DNA of 64,000 nt. Source: Ricinus communis (taxonomy: Eukaryota > Streptophyta > Magnoliopsida > Malpighiales > Euphorbiaceae). Positions 1-11,611 of this stretch are shown in pieces. The position numbers and the translations under genes are program-made. The notes beneath the pieces are model-generated. The model saw only the letters and a program-made list of their open reading frames with translations, did no database searches and was not told the origin of the DNA. Each line of letters begins with the position of its first letter. Within the stretch, counting starts at the first letter, position 1. The stretch spans positions 868,001 through 932,000 of the forward strand of contig NC_063261.1 in NCBI RefSeq assembly GCF_019578655.1, written 5' to 3'.

Positions 1-956
1 TGTCCCACTATCTTAGACTTCACACTCATTCTCCAAGCTGTACTAGATGTCAATAGCCATAACTGATTTCTTCTCATCTTCCTTCCATACCTTTAAAAGG
101 CAAGATTCACTAGCTGCTTGATCATCGCCATTCGATCCCCAACCACTCGGCACAATATCCTTAATCAGAATGTCAACTAAAGGAGGCCTCGAATAATGGA
201 CTTTGAAGCCAAATTTTCTTGAGGGCTACCCTAGCAAGTCTTCATATTCATACTTAAGAAGTTGCTTAACTTGCTATTCCCCATAGTTTACCAAGTGCTT
301 AAGATGGTTACATTGAACCATCACATGCACAAAAGCTTGATAATACTTATAATATTGGTCATTGTGGGGGTTAGGACTGTTTTCGGTGTTTGAGGCTTGA
401 ATTTCCCACACCTTTAATGGTGCCCCAGCTTAGTGAAGGTTTTTTGTGGGCTTTTTGGCTCTAGTTCTAGCTCTGACTCGGGGTTGAGATATGTCTTGGA
501 ACGAGTTCATGACTTCCTCTTCACTAAAGTCAGGGATGATTATGGACACTTGGTTCGGGGGTGGTGTGTAGTTGTAGTGTGGCATGGGTTTTTTCTGGTA
601 CTTAGCTAATCTAGGTCGGTTAATTTTCTAGCGTCGACGAGGTATTGAATTTCATGTTTAAGCCGAATGCATTTGTCTATATGGTGGCCAAGTGCTTGGT
701 GGAATTTATAGTAGGTGTTAGGTTTATATCCAAGTGCATTATGGTTAGGTGGGAGTTTTAAAGTGGTTGGTTGGAGAATGCCATTTTGCACTAACCTCTC
801 AAAGATCTTCAAGAAAGGTTGCTTAAAGCTAGAGAACTTTCTTGGTTGTTGAATAACATTCACATATAAGGTCCTGCTACCTCCAGCTTGGTAATTCGGC
901 CTTTTACAGGTTTGCATAGTCTTTCTCTTGTAATTCTTTATTTCTTCGACATGAAG
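1..956 (-). pseudogene. Ty3/gypsy Tat-lineage gag-protease fragment
   Basis: This is the gag C-terminus and gag-protease spacer of a Tat-type retrotransposon, read on the minus strand and open at the window's left edge. The clearest part is 606-962, which contains the Tat gag signature PNTYYKFHQALGHHIDKC followed by LKHEIQYLVDARKL. The same block recurs at about 14530-14750 and 51070-51300, so three copies are present in the window. The stretch 1-600 matches the reverse complement of about 14750-15300 but has stops in all frames. Sequence resumes at 9039 beyond a Tekay insertion. Gag would form the particle that packages element RNA; this copy cannot make an intact protein. Confidence in lineage is high and exact ends are uncertain. 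Confidence 0.8.
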
Positions 957-3080
957 TGTCACGACCCACTTTGGGGGCCCGTGACCGGCACTAGGGAATG
1001 GGTAGGCTTAAGGCCACCGAAACCCGTAGTAAGCCTTACCAACCCGCAAATCCATATATACAATTAATCAAATATAAAATAGTCATAATTGTCTTGCATA
1101 ATAAATCATCATACTACCAACAGGAGTCAGAATAGTTATATAAATTTTAAAATTTCCTACTGCGGATACTCTAGAGTAAAAATGACAAGTATAGAAGTAC
1201 AAGATAATTACAAAAGTCCAAGAAGAAGAAGTCGGACCGCCGAATGTGCGATGGCGAAGGTCTTTAACTATCACCTGAAAAAATTACAAGCGAGGTATGG
1301 GTCTTGGGAGTGAGATAAAATCAAATAATCTAGAGACTATTGCAGTCTTCACAGGAAATATTAATTATTCGAATCCATATATCAAACCCTGAACATAAAC
1401 AGAAATCATGATGTCATCATACCATAATGAAATAAATAAATAAATAAATAAATAAAAATATCTTTGTTTCTTTTCTTTTCGGGACGAGTGGCTCGGTAGA
1501 ACCTTAAACCCCAAATTCTAGTAGCCTTTCGGCTCTCTTAATCCAACAGGTCTGGCGCCCAGAGAGCAAGCTCGATCAGGGTCCTTACCTCCAGCCTGAA
1601 CACTTGAATTCCAAATAAGCCAGCGCCCAGAGAGCATTGCTCGATCAGGGACCTTAACTCCGACAATCAACTGAACTCAGCCCAGAGAGCAATGCTCGAT
1701 CAGGGAAGACAAATCCATAATAATCTTATATCCATGATCATTAAGTCGCGCGATCTGATGCAACCCACCGGGTGGCATGTTCTACGAAAGCCACATTTCC
1801 CAAGACACAATCATCCATTTAATAATATCATTGTATAATGAAATCGTTCAACCATATCAAATTAATGATTAACAATTAAGAGTAAAACATCAGGCAACTC
1901 AAGTGGAAAACTGATAATATTTGGAATTATTATAACATTACTGTAATAATACTCATATTATCTTCAATAATTAATAATCCAGTAAAATTATTTACGTTGA
2001 GATATTAATAACCATGTTAAACATAAACTTCCAAAATAGCATATTAAGATCAGACTTAGCAATAGTGCAATGATTAAATGACTTTAACTCACAGATCTAA
2101 CGCGTTCCGCAGTCCGCTCCTACGCCTCGGGTGGAGCTGGCGGGAAGGCTGAATTATCTAATAACAAAAGACATACAATTAATAGACATTCAAAAATTTT
2201 TCCTAAACTTAGACCCTAAGGTCGACTGCCTAGAATTAAATTGGACTCGAGGATTACCGAAATTTGACAGAACCTCCCTAAATTACGGATATTTACCTCG
2301 CGTAAAACGGGTCCAGGACCTGCCAAAAACATATCAGACATGCTGGAATTTAATAACAGGAGCCGGGCCACAAGAACTGCACTAATATTTTCCCGACTCC
2401 AAAACACCACAACCCAAACAATTTAATTTGTTTTATTTTTAAACTACCCATCACAAGCAATTAATAGCCACACTAACTTTCTAATATTATAACAAAATTT
2501 TTCAGAGTCTAAATAAAATTATACCGAGTTAAAAATTAAAATATTTCGCGCCTCCAGAAAACACTGGGGTCCGGAAGCCGGTCACCTTAGCAGTGTCGAA
2601 TTCAAACCAGGAGCGCCTCTGAAGCTAAAGTTGTGGGGAGTTCGGAAGTACAAGAGTTTTGGCCGGAAAGTGACCGAAAGGCAACGGATCGGGGCCGAAA
2701 AGTCGCTGCTCACGTGACACTTCCCAAGGCTGCCGGCAAGGATTTTCCGACGGAGGAGGGTTGCTTCCGGGGTTTTCGGGAGTGAGGAACTCGTTCCCGA
2801 TGTCAGATCGCCGAAAACAAGCCGGCAAGAGAGCGAACGGCGAAGGCAGCCCCCTTGATCTTGACAACAAGCGGAAAGGAGGAAAGGAAAAGGAAGGCTG
2901 CTGCAGGCGGCGGGAAGGAGGCGGGGAGGGCCTGTGGCAAGCTGGCAAGCAGTGACGAGGCAGGAAAGCGGTGGTGGGAGGGAGAAGGAAGGAAAAAGGA
3001 GGAGGAGAGGGGAAGGAGAGGGGGGAAGGAAAAGAGAGAGAGGGAGGAGAAAAAGAGTTTTTTTTTTTTTAATTTTTTTT

Positions 3081-3120
<40 letters not shown>

Positions 3121-3148
3121 TATTATTATTACAACTAAGGGTGTTACA
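957..3148 (-). repeat. Tekay 3' LTR, full length (2192 bp)
   Basis: This LTR runs from TGTCACGACC to GGGTGTTACA and is the downstream LTR of the minus-strand element. It holds an imperfect tandem repeat at about 1550-1710 with a GAGAGCAATGCTCGATCAGGG-like core. It also has an AT-rich middle, a purine-rich GC-rich block at 2690-3060 and a TA microsatellite at 3084-3116. The open frames in the GC-rich block look fortuitous. Compared with its partner at 8145-9038 it keeps about 1.3 kb (1290-2590) that the other has lost. Confidence 0.92.
3084..3116. repeat. TA dinucleotide microsatellite in LTR
   Basis: About 16 TA units end just before GAATTATTATTATTAC. The partner LTR has the same tract at 8944-9006, roughly twice as long, so the tract has changed length since insertion. 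Confidence 0.95.
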
Positions 3149-3161
3149 TTCTACCCCCCTT
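3149..3161 (-). other. Polypurine tract of the Tekay element
   Basis: On the minus strand the sequence directly before the 3' LTR is AAGGGGGGTAGAA, a purine run abutting TGTAACACCC. This is the expected plus-strand DNA priming site during reverse transcription. Confidence 0.8.
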
Positions 3162-3201
3162 AGAAAAAAAATTCGACCTCGAATTTTAAACCATGGCCCA
3201 C

Positions 3202-4017
3202 TTAGGATTGAAATAAATGAGGGTAGAGGCTTCTCATTTCCTGCTCGGTTTCCCAGGTACACTCTTCAGTCAAATGATTCCGCCACAAAAGCTTGACTAT
3301 CGGAATAATTTTAGAGCTCAGCTGGCGAATTTGAGTATCCACAATCCTGACTGGCTGCTCCTCGTAAGTCAAATCTTCACCAACTTCCATATGTTGTGGT
3401 TGTAACACATGCGAAGGGTCTGAAATATACTTTCTTAACATCGATATATGGAATACCAGATGCACGTGCAAGAAGTTCGGTGGCAAGTCTAGTTTGTATG
3501 CCACATCTCCAATTCTGCCAATAATCTCAAAGAGTCCCACATAACGAGGTGCCAATTTGCCCTTCTTGCCGAACTGCAACACACCACGCATAGGAGACAC
3601 CTTCAAGAATACATATTCCCTAACACTGAATTCCACGTGCTTCCGCTTTGGATCCGTATAACTTTTCCCGCCTACTAAAAGGCCTTGGTCGCTCGCGAAT
3701 AGCAGGAATCTTTTACGAGTGATGCAGACCAATTACGATCCCGCTAACTTCCGTTCACCAACTTCTTCCCAACATACGGGGGATCTACACTTGAGCCATA
3801 CAAGGCCCTCGAAGGTGCCATTTTGATACTTGCATGATACGTTATTATACGCATAAATTCGACCAACGGTGAGATACCAATCCCATTGACCACCAAAGTC
3901 TATCACGCACATCCGAAGCATATCCTCTAAAGTCTGAATAGTCCTTTCTGATTGTCCGTCCGTCTGAGGATGGAAGGCCTTACTGAAGTCCAACCTGGTA
4001 CCAAGTTCCTCTTGCAA
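3202..4017 (-). pseudogene. Tekay integrase C-terminal part and chromodomain
   Basis: The upstream half (3733-4017) carries the end of the integrase core, with AFHPQTDGQSERTIQTLEDM containing the third catalytic acidic residue (E of DDE). The downstream half (3202-3732) shows the integrase tail (VFHISMLRKY) and ends with a chromodomain of the Tekay type, LVRNHLTEECTWE-like (here LLWRNHLTEECTWETEQEM), finishing YPHLFQS. Chromodomains of this clade are thought to steer integration into heterochromatin. The two halves are in different frames, so there is at least one frameshift near 3733. A second break at 4018-4136 removes the region around the second catalytic aspartate. Confidence 0.88.
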
Positions 4018-4136
4018 CTTTTTCCAAAACCTTAAAGTAAATTACATTCTCGGACACTATGGAAACCGGGACGCGTGAAGACTGACAATCCTTTCCGGAT
4101 ACACTCTTGCATACTTAGCTCTGAGGTAGGTAGTCT

Positions 4137-5318
4137 TTACCTGGGAAGGAAATGCACTGACTTAGTCAATCGATCCACAATTACCCAAATGGAGTCATAA
4201 CCAGCAGAAGTCTTGGGTAAACCTGATACAAAATCCATAGTAATCCTTTCCCATTTCCACTCTGGTATAGGAAGCGGCTGCAGTAAACCAGACGGCTTCT
4301 GATGCTCTAATTTAACCTGCTGACACGTCAGACATTTGGAGACAAACTCTGCTACATCCCTCTTCATCCCGCTCCACCAATAATTTCCTTTCAAATCATG
4401 GTACATCTTTGTGGAGCCCGGATGCACGTTGTAAGCTATACAATGAGCTTCTTCCAAAATCTCCTTTCTGAGATTATCCACATCGGGAACACATAGCCTA
4501 GAGCCCATCATGAGGGTGCCATCACCATTCATAATAAAATCATTAGCTCGACCCTGCTGCACTTCTTCTAAGATTTTCTGCAACTGCGGGTCTCGATTCT
4601 GAGCGATCCTGATTCTATCGACAAGCACAGACCTAACCCTGAAATGTGCTAACAACACACCTGATTCTAATATTTCCACCTGAAACCCTTGATCATACAG
4701 TTCATGCAACTCTCTAACCAGCGGTCTCTTCTCTACACTGACATGAGCAAGACTACCTACCGACTTCCTGCTCAAAGCATCTGCAACGACATTCGCCTTA
4801 CCTGGGTGGTAGAGAATATTACAATCATAGTCCTTCAGAAGCTCTAACCACCTTCTCTGCCTCAGGTTCAAATCCTTCTGTTGGAAAATATATTTTAAGC
4901 TTTTATGATCCGTAAAAATCTCGCACGTCTCTCCATAGAGATAGTGCCTCCAAATCTTTAATGCAAAAATTACTGCTGCCATCTCCAAATCGTGGGTCGG
5001 GTAATTTTGTTCATGCTTCTTCAATTGCCTAGATGCATAAGCTATTACCTTTCTATTTTGCATCAGAACACAACCCAAACCCACTCTAGAAGCGTCGCAA
5101 TACACCGTGAATCCACCAGTCCCAGAAGGTAAGGTCAACACCGGAGCTGAAGTCAAACAGTCTTTCAACTTCTGAAAGCTTTTCTCACAAGCGTCAGACC
5201 ACTGAAACCTGACATTCTTCTGAATCAACTTAGTCAAAGGCGCTGCTATCCTCGAAAAGTCTTGCACAAATCGACGGTAGTAGCCTGCCAACCCTAGAAA
5301 GCTACGCACTTCAGTCAC
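4137..5318 (-). pseudogene. Tekay RNase H and N-terminal integrase
   Basis: A 393-codon open stretch. It begins with the end of the RT connection ([15 protein letters not shown]). It continues through RNase H, with [15 protein letters not shown], the E of [30 protein letters not shown] and VVADALSRK. It ends with the integrase zinc-binding HHCC region ([15 protein letters not shown] ... CLTCQQVK) and the first catalytic aspartate in [10 protein letters not shown]. These residues look intact. The open frame stops at 4137 within the integrase core. It follows the RT block at 5331-6155 after one stop. Confidence 0.93.
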
Positions 5319-5330
5319 TGAAGTTGGCCT

Positions 5331-6155
5331 CTACCAATCAGTCACTGCCTCCACTTTCTTAGGGTCCACTTGAATACCCTCTTTAGACACTATGTGCCCT
5401 AGAAAAGCAACGCTTTCCAACCAGAACTCGCACTTGGAGAACTTAGCGTACAATTGATGTTCCCTCAAAGTCTGAAGTACTATCCTCAAGTGCCACGCGT
5501 GCTCCTCTTCACTTTTGGAATAAACCAAGATATCATCAATGAATACGATGACAAAACGATCCAGAAATTCCTTGAACACTCGATTCATCAAATCCATAAA
5601 AGCCGCAGGGGCATTAGTGAGTCCAAACGACATCACCAGAAACTCATAATGCCCATAACGCGTCCTGAACGCCGTCTTTGGCACATCTTCACCACGGATC
5701 CTTAACTGGTGATACCCCGATCGTAGATCAATCTTGGAGAAATACACCGCTCCCTGAAGCTGATCGAATAGGTCATCGATGCGAGGAAGCGGATACCGGT
5801 TACGAATCGTCACCTTATTCAGTTGCCGGTAATCGATGCAGAGACGCAAGGTACCATCCTTCTTCTTTACGAACAGAACAGGCGCACCCCAAGGAGACGT
5901 ACTAGGTCTAATGAAACCCTTATCTAGGAGGTCTTGCAACTGCTCCTTTAGCTCTCTTAACTCGGCCGGTGCCATTCGATAGGGCGGCAAAGAAATAGGT
6001 GTTGTACCCGGTATCACGTCGATACAGAATTCTATCTCTCTATTGGGCGGCAATCCAGGTAGTTCTTCCGAAACACATCGAAACTCGCAAAACCGAACGC
6101 GTCTTGACACAACCTTTCCTTGCAGAGGTATCTCTAACCAAAGCCAAATATCCAC
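5331..6155 (-). pseudogene. Tekay reverse transcriptase
   Basis: This is the RT domain of a Ty3/gypsy polyprotein. It copies element RNA into DNA inside the cytoplasmic particle. Motifs in order are [83 protein letters not shown] and the catalytic FIDDILVYS, with both aspartates present. It ends at [12 protein letters not shown] with a stop at 5331 before the RNase H block. The core is intact for its usual length, but it is separated by frame changes from protease upstream. Confidence 0.94.
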
Positions 6156-6630
6156 GGCATCCGCGAAGCATCCGCTTCGTCATAATCGCCGACACGAGAT
6201 TCGTGGGAGAAGGTATCTGCTCACCTTTAAAATAGAACTCTGAGTCTCCAGGAATTCGAAAAGTCACTTGTTTCTCCCGGCAATCCAACATGGCGAAATG
6301 CAAAGCTAACCAATCCATTCCCAAAATCACATCAAAATCCATCACATCTAAAAGAATTAGGTCAGCAACCAAATCTCGACCCTCAACAGACACCGGACAC
6401 GACGGATACACGACATCGGTCTCTAAGGCCTCACTTAACGGCGTAGTGACCGACATCGGGACTGGAAGCCTAACGGGCTGGACATCCAATCTTAAGGCAA
6501 AACTAGGCGATACGAAAGAATGGGTAGCCCCAGGGTCTAACAAAACTCTAGCCTCAGAATGACAAACAAGAATAGTACCTGACACCACGGCATTTGAGGC
6601 TCGCGCATCTTGAGGAGTGAGGGTGAACAC
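6040..6630 (-). pseudogene. Tekay aspartic protease
   Basis: A retropepsin-like protease that would cleave the Gag-Pol polyprotein. The active site reads LLDPGATHSFVSP, the DPGATHSF form usual in Tekay, and is followed by ILGMDWLALHFAMLDC, the second conserved protease motif. The frame overlaps the start of the RT block, which lies in another frame, so one frameshift around 6050-6150 separates them. Zinc-knuckle gag lies upstream. Confidence 0.9.
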
Positions 6631-8010
6631 TCTCGCTTGCCCCTACCGACTGTTGAGACCACAGGCTCGACCTTGAACCCCTTTGCCGGACCGCCTTCCA
6701 AGTTCTACCTCCAAAACTACGGCCCTGTCGCCAACAAACCGAGATCCATCTTGAAAATGTCCCGGTCAGCAGGAAAAGTCGGTCGGGTCGCACTAGCAGA
6801 CGAGCTTTGTGGAAAAGCTAGTCGACCAAGTAGCGAGGACACTCTCGAGCCATATGTCCCATCTCACCACACCTAACACAATTTGGATGTTAGGCACGGT
6901 CCCCGATGTGACCTACCACACATCCGACAAGTGCCTTGGCCCCGAACTAGTCTTCTGTGCTTTGAACTCGCCCACTACCCGGAAGCCCGACCATGTTAAA
7001 ATACTCGATTACTCCTCCGATTATGCCTACCCTTTCTTTGGACACGGTGACTTCTCATGCAGTCTGGCCGGTACCGCCGAGTAACTTCCACTACCATAGT
7101 ACGGCCGACAGTCGCACTAGACCGACCCTCAACCCTGGTTTTCTTCTTCCTACAATCGTCGGTCCCTTGACTAAACCCTCGTAGCGTCATCTCCATCCCG
7201 CCTCGCCATGTCGGGTAACTTCTAGGAAGCTCGCCTCCTAGATTGAACCAAGGAAACAAACTCGGGCCGAGCCTGAAATGTATTTGTGCTCTTACGCTCC
7301 TCGGTCCCCACAAGATAAGGTGCATACCTACTCAAATTTGAACAAATTGCCCGGTGTATTCAGCCCACGGATGATTCTCCCTTAACTAACCTTTCAAACC
7401 TCTCCCTGTACTCCCTGCCTTACACCGAAAGGGATGAAGTACTCTTTGAATCATCTCTAAATTGCCTCCACGACAACCCATCCGGAAAGGCGGATATAAT
7501 CTCCGAACCATCGGGATGCTATTCCCTTCAAGGAAAACCCGGCCATCTCGATGGTCCTTCCGCTTAACAAGGCAAATCAGACGCCCTCTTTCAACCTCAT
7601 CCAAAAGTCCAGAGGGTCTCCACCGTCCCATCAAACTCCACAGTCTTAACTTGGTATACTCGGACATAGGGACATCGTCCGGATTCCCGATCGGACCCAC
7701 TAGCACGGCTTCGCACTCGAGCGACTGCCTGTGAAAAGGCTAGCAATCGCTCTAAGGCCCTCTGCATCCCAGTCATCTGGACACAAAAGCCTCCACCGGA
7801 ATTTCACCGAAGCACCATGTACCTCCCGAGCCTCGCCCCCGATCTGGTTGGGCGTACCGCCGAGGCCTACCTCTCCGGTACCATGGGCTCGGGTCCGGAG
7901 GAGCCGTCTGAGAAAACTCATCTTCGCCTTCCGGGCCGATACGCAGTCGCTCGGGTTCTCAGCATTGGCAAGAGCCGAAATGAACAATAAGTTATTAACC
8001 CAACAGACTC
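6631..8010 (-). pseudogene. Tekay gag with CCHC zinc knuckle
   Basis: The gag region is broken into several frames by indels. At 6838-6880 one minus frame encodes CVRCGEMGHMARECP, a classic CX2CX4HX4C zinc knuckle that would bind element RNA. Around 7430-7620 the capsid-type block is seen in pieces (DPLDFWMRLKEGV, AGFSLKGIASRWFGDY), similar to the region before the retrotransposon gag domain. The reading frame changes repeatedly, so no intact Gag could be produced. Start codon unclear. Confidence 0.75.
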
Positions 8011-8130
8011 TCTAACGATAGCGCGGATACTAGAATCAACGAAACATGCAAGGACAGACTCAATTTTTCCTAGTTTCCGCAGAGTAGTTTAGAAAGCTAA
8101 CCTAGGTCGGAAGGAAAAACTAAACCTAAG

Positions 8131-8144
8131 CTCGATACCAACTT
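8131..8144 (-). other. Primer binding site of the Tekay element
   Basis: Four bases after the 5' LTR the minus strand reads TTGGTATCGAGCTTAGG. TGGTATC-GAGC matches the initiator-methionine tRNA type PBS (TGGTATCAGAGC) with one base missing. It would prime minus-strand DNA synthesis. Confidence 0.75.
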
Positions 8145-8940
8145 TGTCACGACCCACTTTGAGGGCCCGTGACCGGCACTAGGGAATGGGTAGGCTTAAG
8201 GCCACCGAAACCCGTAGTAAGCCTTACCAACCCGCAAATCCATATATACAATTAATCAAATATAAAATAGTCATAATTGTCTTGCATAATAAATCATCAT
8301 ACTACCAATGTGGAGTCAGAATAGTTATATAAATTTTAAAATTTCCCACTCTGCGGATACTCTAGAGTAAAAATGACAAGTATAGAAGTACAAGATAATT
8401 ACAAAAGTCCGAAGAAGAAGAAGTCGGACTGTCGAATGTGCGATGGCGAAGGTCTTTAACTATCACCTGAAAAAAATTACAACAGTGTCGGAATTCAAAT
8501 CCGGAAGAGCCTACGCGAAGCTAAAGTTGCGGGGAGTCCGGAAGTACAAGAGTTTTGGCCGGAAAGTGGCCGGAAGGCGGCGGATCGGGGCCGGAAAGTC
8601 GCTGCTCACGCGACACTTCCCAAGGCTGCCGGCAAGGATTTTCCGACGGAGGAGGTTGCTTCCGGGGTTTTCGGGAGTAAGGAACTCGTTCCCGATGTCA
8701 GATCGCTGAAAACAAGCCGGCAAGAGAGCGAACGGCGAAGGCAGCCCCCTTGATCTTGACAACGTCGACGGAAAGGAGGAAAGGAAAGGGAAGGCTGCGA
8801 GCAAATGGGAAGCAAGCTGGCAGTGACGGGAACGGGAAACGGTGATGGGAGGGAGAAGGAAGGAAAAAGGAGGAGGAGAGGGGAAGGAGAGGGGGGAAGG
8901 AAAAGAGAGAGAGGGAGGAGAAAAGAGTTTTTTTTTTTTT

Positions 8941-9010
<70 letters not shown>

Positions 9011-9038
9011 TATTATTATTACAACTAAGGGTGTTACA
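8145..9038 (-). repeat. Tekay 5' LTR with 1.3-kb internal deletion (894 bp)
   Basis: This LTR has the same ends as the 957-3148 LTR but lacks the part corresponding to 1290-2590. The junction reads ATTACAA joined to CAGTGTCGG. The remaining sequence is closely similar. It contains a TA microsatellite at 8944-9006. Since LTRs are identical at insertion, the loss happened later or by exchange with a shorter copy. The missing part includes the AT-rich middle, so promoter function is doubtful. Confidence 0.92.
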
Positions 9039-10520
9039 TGAAGCCCATCATCATATAGGTCCATGAAAGTCTTCAAGTTCATCATTTGAATTGGAAGAAT
9101 ATTTCATACCACAATACGAACTTGGTCCTCTTTAGATGGGTTTGTTTTTCATCAACCCAGCCTTATTCCTCCACCGGGTTAAGATATTAAAGAAGGACTA
9201 ATTTGGCTTCTGCTTGGTGGACTAGAGGCTCCTGATTGACACTTCTGTTCAGTTTGACAAAAGAATTGCATAAATCACACCATTCAACTTTGGTGGATTT
9301 TTATAGTACATGATACCACTTTACATCGGGTCATTCTAGGGACAATACAAATAGCTTGACAATTTGGGTCCTACTTAGTTGAGTAGTTCCCATGATGGTG
9401 ACATACTACTTTAGATGAACTTTCAGATCACCAATCTTGTTGATCTTGTTAATCTCGGGCATCCTAAACTTTATAGGCAACTTGTCTTCATCTATTAAAA
9501 CCAGCTCTTCGAAATCATATGTCGGGTCTAACTCTTTGATTTCCAGCATGTCTTGCATCTTATTAAAGCCCAGTGATCAAGCCACTTATAGCTTCATTAG
9601 TGGCAAGGGTAGTCTCTCTTTTGGTCTATTTCAGCATGAACTCATCAAAGTCCCAAAGATTTTGGGTCACTTTTCTCCTAGCAGGGTCTTTAACATTAGC
9701 ATTAGATGTGGCTGCGATGGCAGCTGCAGTTTCAACGGCGATTACACCCGGCTCAACAATAACAGGATGGTTAGCTACTAGGGCGACAAGCGGGGCTTAA
9801 TTTGTAGCCATCCTAACTAAAAGTTCTTAGAGATCCTCTCGGATCATACCCCTCAAATCATCAACAACAACAATATTGAGGATCTCAACATCTTGCTCAT
9901 TAGCTCTTTCGTTGGCCACTTCAAATGTAGCTATAGTCTCGGTAGTATAATCTTGATATCTTGGTCTTTCAAGAAGCTCTAGCATAGTTCAAATTCTTGG
10001 TGAGATAGGTATTCTCTCTAGCCTTCCATTGTCTTGCATTTTCCAACCCAAATGAGAGTTTATATGGCTAAAAAGTAAGGTGTTAGTATGATGCATGATG
10101 CATATCATATGCACAAAGAAAAGGAAAAGAAAGGGTTAGAAAACATAGAGTTATTATACAAAGCATCCTTTCGACCTTATTTCTCCCGCAAATGGTTCAT
10201 GGTGAGTCTTCCATCCCTAGGATTTTGGGTCTAGGCTTTCTATCAACAGAGGATAGTAAGCTCGATGTGCATGCCATAGACTCTCAAAGAAAATGTAAAA
10301 CAAACAAAGTGATGTTTTTCAGTATAAATACAGAGTTTGCATATTTTAGGCCCGGGCTTGATTCCACATATTTTTGGGCCCAAGACTTTCCAATATGTGG
10401 GTTGAAGTACTTATAAGGAAAAATACCTTAAATGGCAAGCAACAAGGTTTCTAAAGGAGATTGCTACTGTCATTACCATGAGCTGAGTCTTGGGTAAGGA
10501 GAAAAGGCTCCTAAAAAGAG
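9039..10520 (-). pseudogene. Tat-lineage gag N-terminal half and leader (5' continuation of 1-956)
   Basis: The minus strand resumes the Tat gag interrupted by the Tekay element. 9039-9085 encodes TFMDLYDDGL directly after the TSD, matching the plus copies near 14350 and 50960. Gag sequence can be followed to about 10060. From 10080 to 10520 the reverse complement matches the untranslated leader of the plus-strand Tat at about 49490-49930, including the ATGATGCATGATGCAT-type stretch and the paired CTTTCTATCAA and AAGACTCAGCTCATGG blocks. Stops are frequent. Homology stops near 10520, where an Athila-type LTR begins. Confidence 0.78.
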
Positions 10521-11611
10521 AGACACGGGTTGGAACAAGCCCGTATTTGCAGGATGAATAAAAGGAATGAGCCAAAAAGGGAAAGAGGGAGTTCCAGATC
10601 GGCGATTTTTGATTTTTGATCTTCCGCTGTAATTTTGCTAGACGTGTTGTTAGGCATTTCAGGGGGCTTCCAGGAAATGGATTCCACCTAGGAATGTCAG
10701 ATTCGTGATTTAGGTTTTGGATTGAAGATTGAGGAGGAGTTTTGGAGCAAATCAAGGAGCAATTTTAGAGATCAACTGCAGCTTAGATCCATGCTTCGAG
10801 ATGTTCATCCAATTCTAGGAAAAGGGTATATATATGTTTCGATTTCTTTGTTCTTTCATTGTAATTGAATTCCTATTTATTTTAGACATGAACATGTGTA
10901 GCTAGTTGAACCCACTAGGGTTCCTTACTATTTTGGCTTAGTACTGAATTGTTAGGATTGTTTGAATTCCTTTCTGTATTCTTTTTGCAATTAATAATTG
11001 AATCCAGTTTTCTTTACATTGAATTGGTTTACTATTGTTCATAGAATTGTTTTAGCAATTGAGAAATTTCTAATTGAGTTTGGAAATTTAATTGCAAAAT
11101 CAGATTAATTTTCACTTAGAGATAAGGTTAATTAATTTGCCGGATTAAGAATTAACAAAGCTTAATAAAGGCGGATTAAAGCTTAAGGCTAACTTAATAA
11201 TCAATTGTTAGGAAGAGATTCCAACTTTAGGTTCTTAGGTTTAGGAATTCGGTTGTCTCGAGAGGGAAACCGAATTAAGTTAAGAATCCGTCCGCGGGTA
11301 GCATAATCAGACTCAACAATCTGTTATCTTTTGTTTGATTGCCAACTAGTCTAGGTCCCCTTTGGGTTCGCTTTCTTGTCTTGATTGTTTTATTTACTCA
11401 TTCATTCTCGCATTCCATTTAGAACTTAGCTTTTAGTCATTAGTAAATCTAGAAACCATCCGTCATTAATTTTAGGCTAGATAACAAAGTATGAAGTAGT
11501 AACTCTAGGATTTCACTTTCCCGAGGGATACAATATTTTAATACTTGCCATTGTGCTAGGCTACATCGATAGGTTCACTGCGTTAGTTATAGTTGCATAC
11601 GCAGCGCATCA
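10521..11611 (+). repeat. Athila-type LTR fragment
   Basis: From about 10800 this stretch resembles the Athila LTRs at 40209-41660 and 46445-47470. Shared blocks include GTAGCTAG then CCCACTAGGGTTCCT, ATTAACAAAGCTTAAT, GGAAGAGATTCCAACTTTAGG and CATCGATAGGTTCACTGC. It ends ...GCGCATCA at 11611, a plausible LTR 3' end. The 5' end is not clear and no TSD was found. It sits between the leader and the LTR of the minus-strand Tat, where about 0.6 kb of Tat LTR end and leader is missing. It may be an insertion accompanied by deletion. Confidence 0.65.

Larger units (their letters stand above)
957..9038 (-). mobile_element. Complete Tekay-type chromovirus (Ty3/gypsy), degenerate coding
   Basis: The element has two LTRs beginning TGTCACGACC and ending GTGTTACA in plus orientation. 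It is flanked by the 5-bp duplication TGAAG (952-956 and 9039-9043). It is transcribed on the minus strand, so the right LTR (8145-9038) is the 5' LTR. Between the LTRs lie, in transcription order, a primer binding site, gag with zinc knuckle, protease, RT, RNase H, integrase, chromodomain and polypurine tract. Domain order and motifs fit the Tekay/Del clade. Stops and frameshifts break the polyprotein. The insertion splits the gag of a minus-strand Tat element. Confidence 0.93.

Noticed and set aside
2625..3163. Open frames in the GC-rich, purine-rich end of the Tekay LTR (also 8606-9085 and 29400-29770)
   Set aside because: They overlap on both strands, consist of Lys/Glu/Gly or Pro/Ser/Leu runs and run into the TA microsatellite (repeated Ile-Tyr). 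The same DNA is LTR in three places and nothing matches a protein family.
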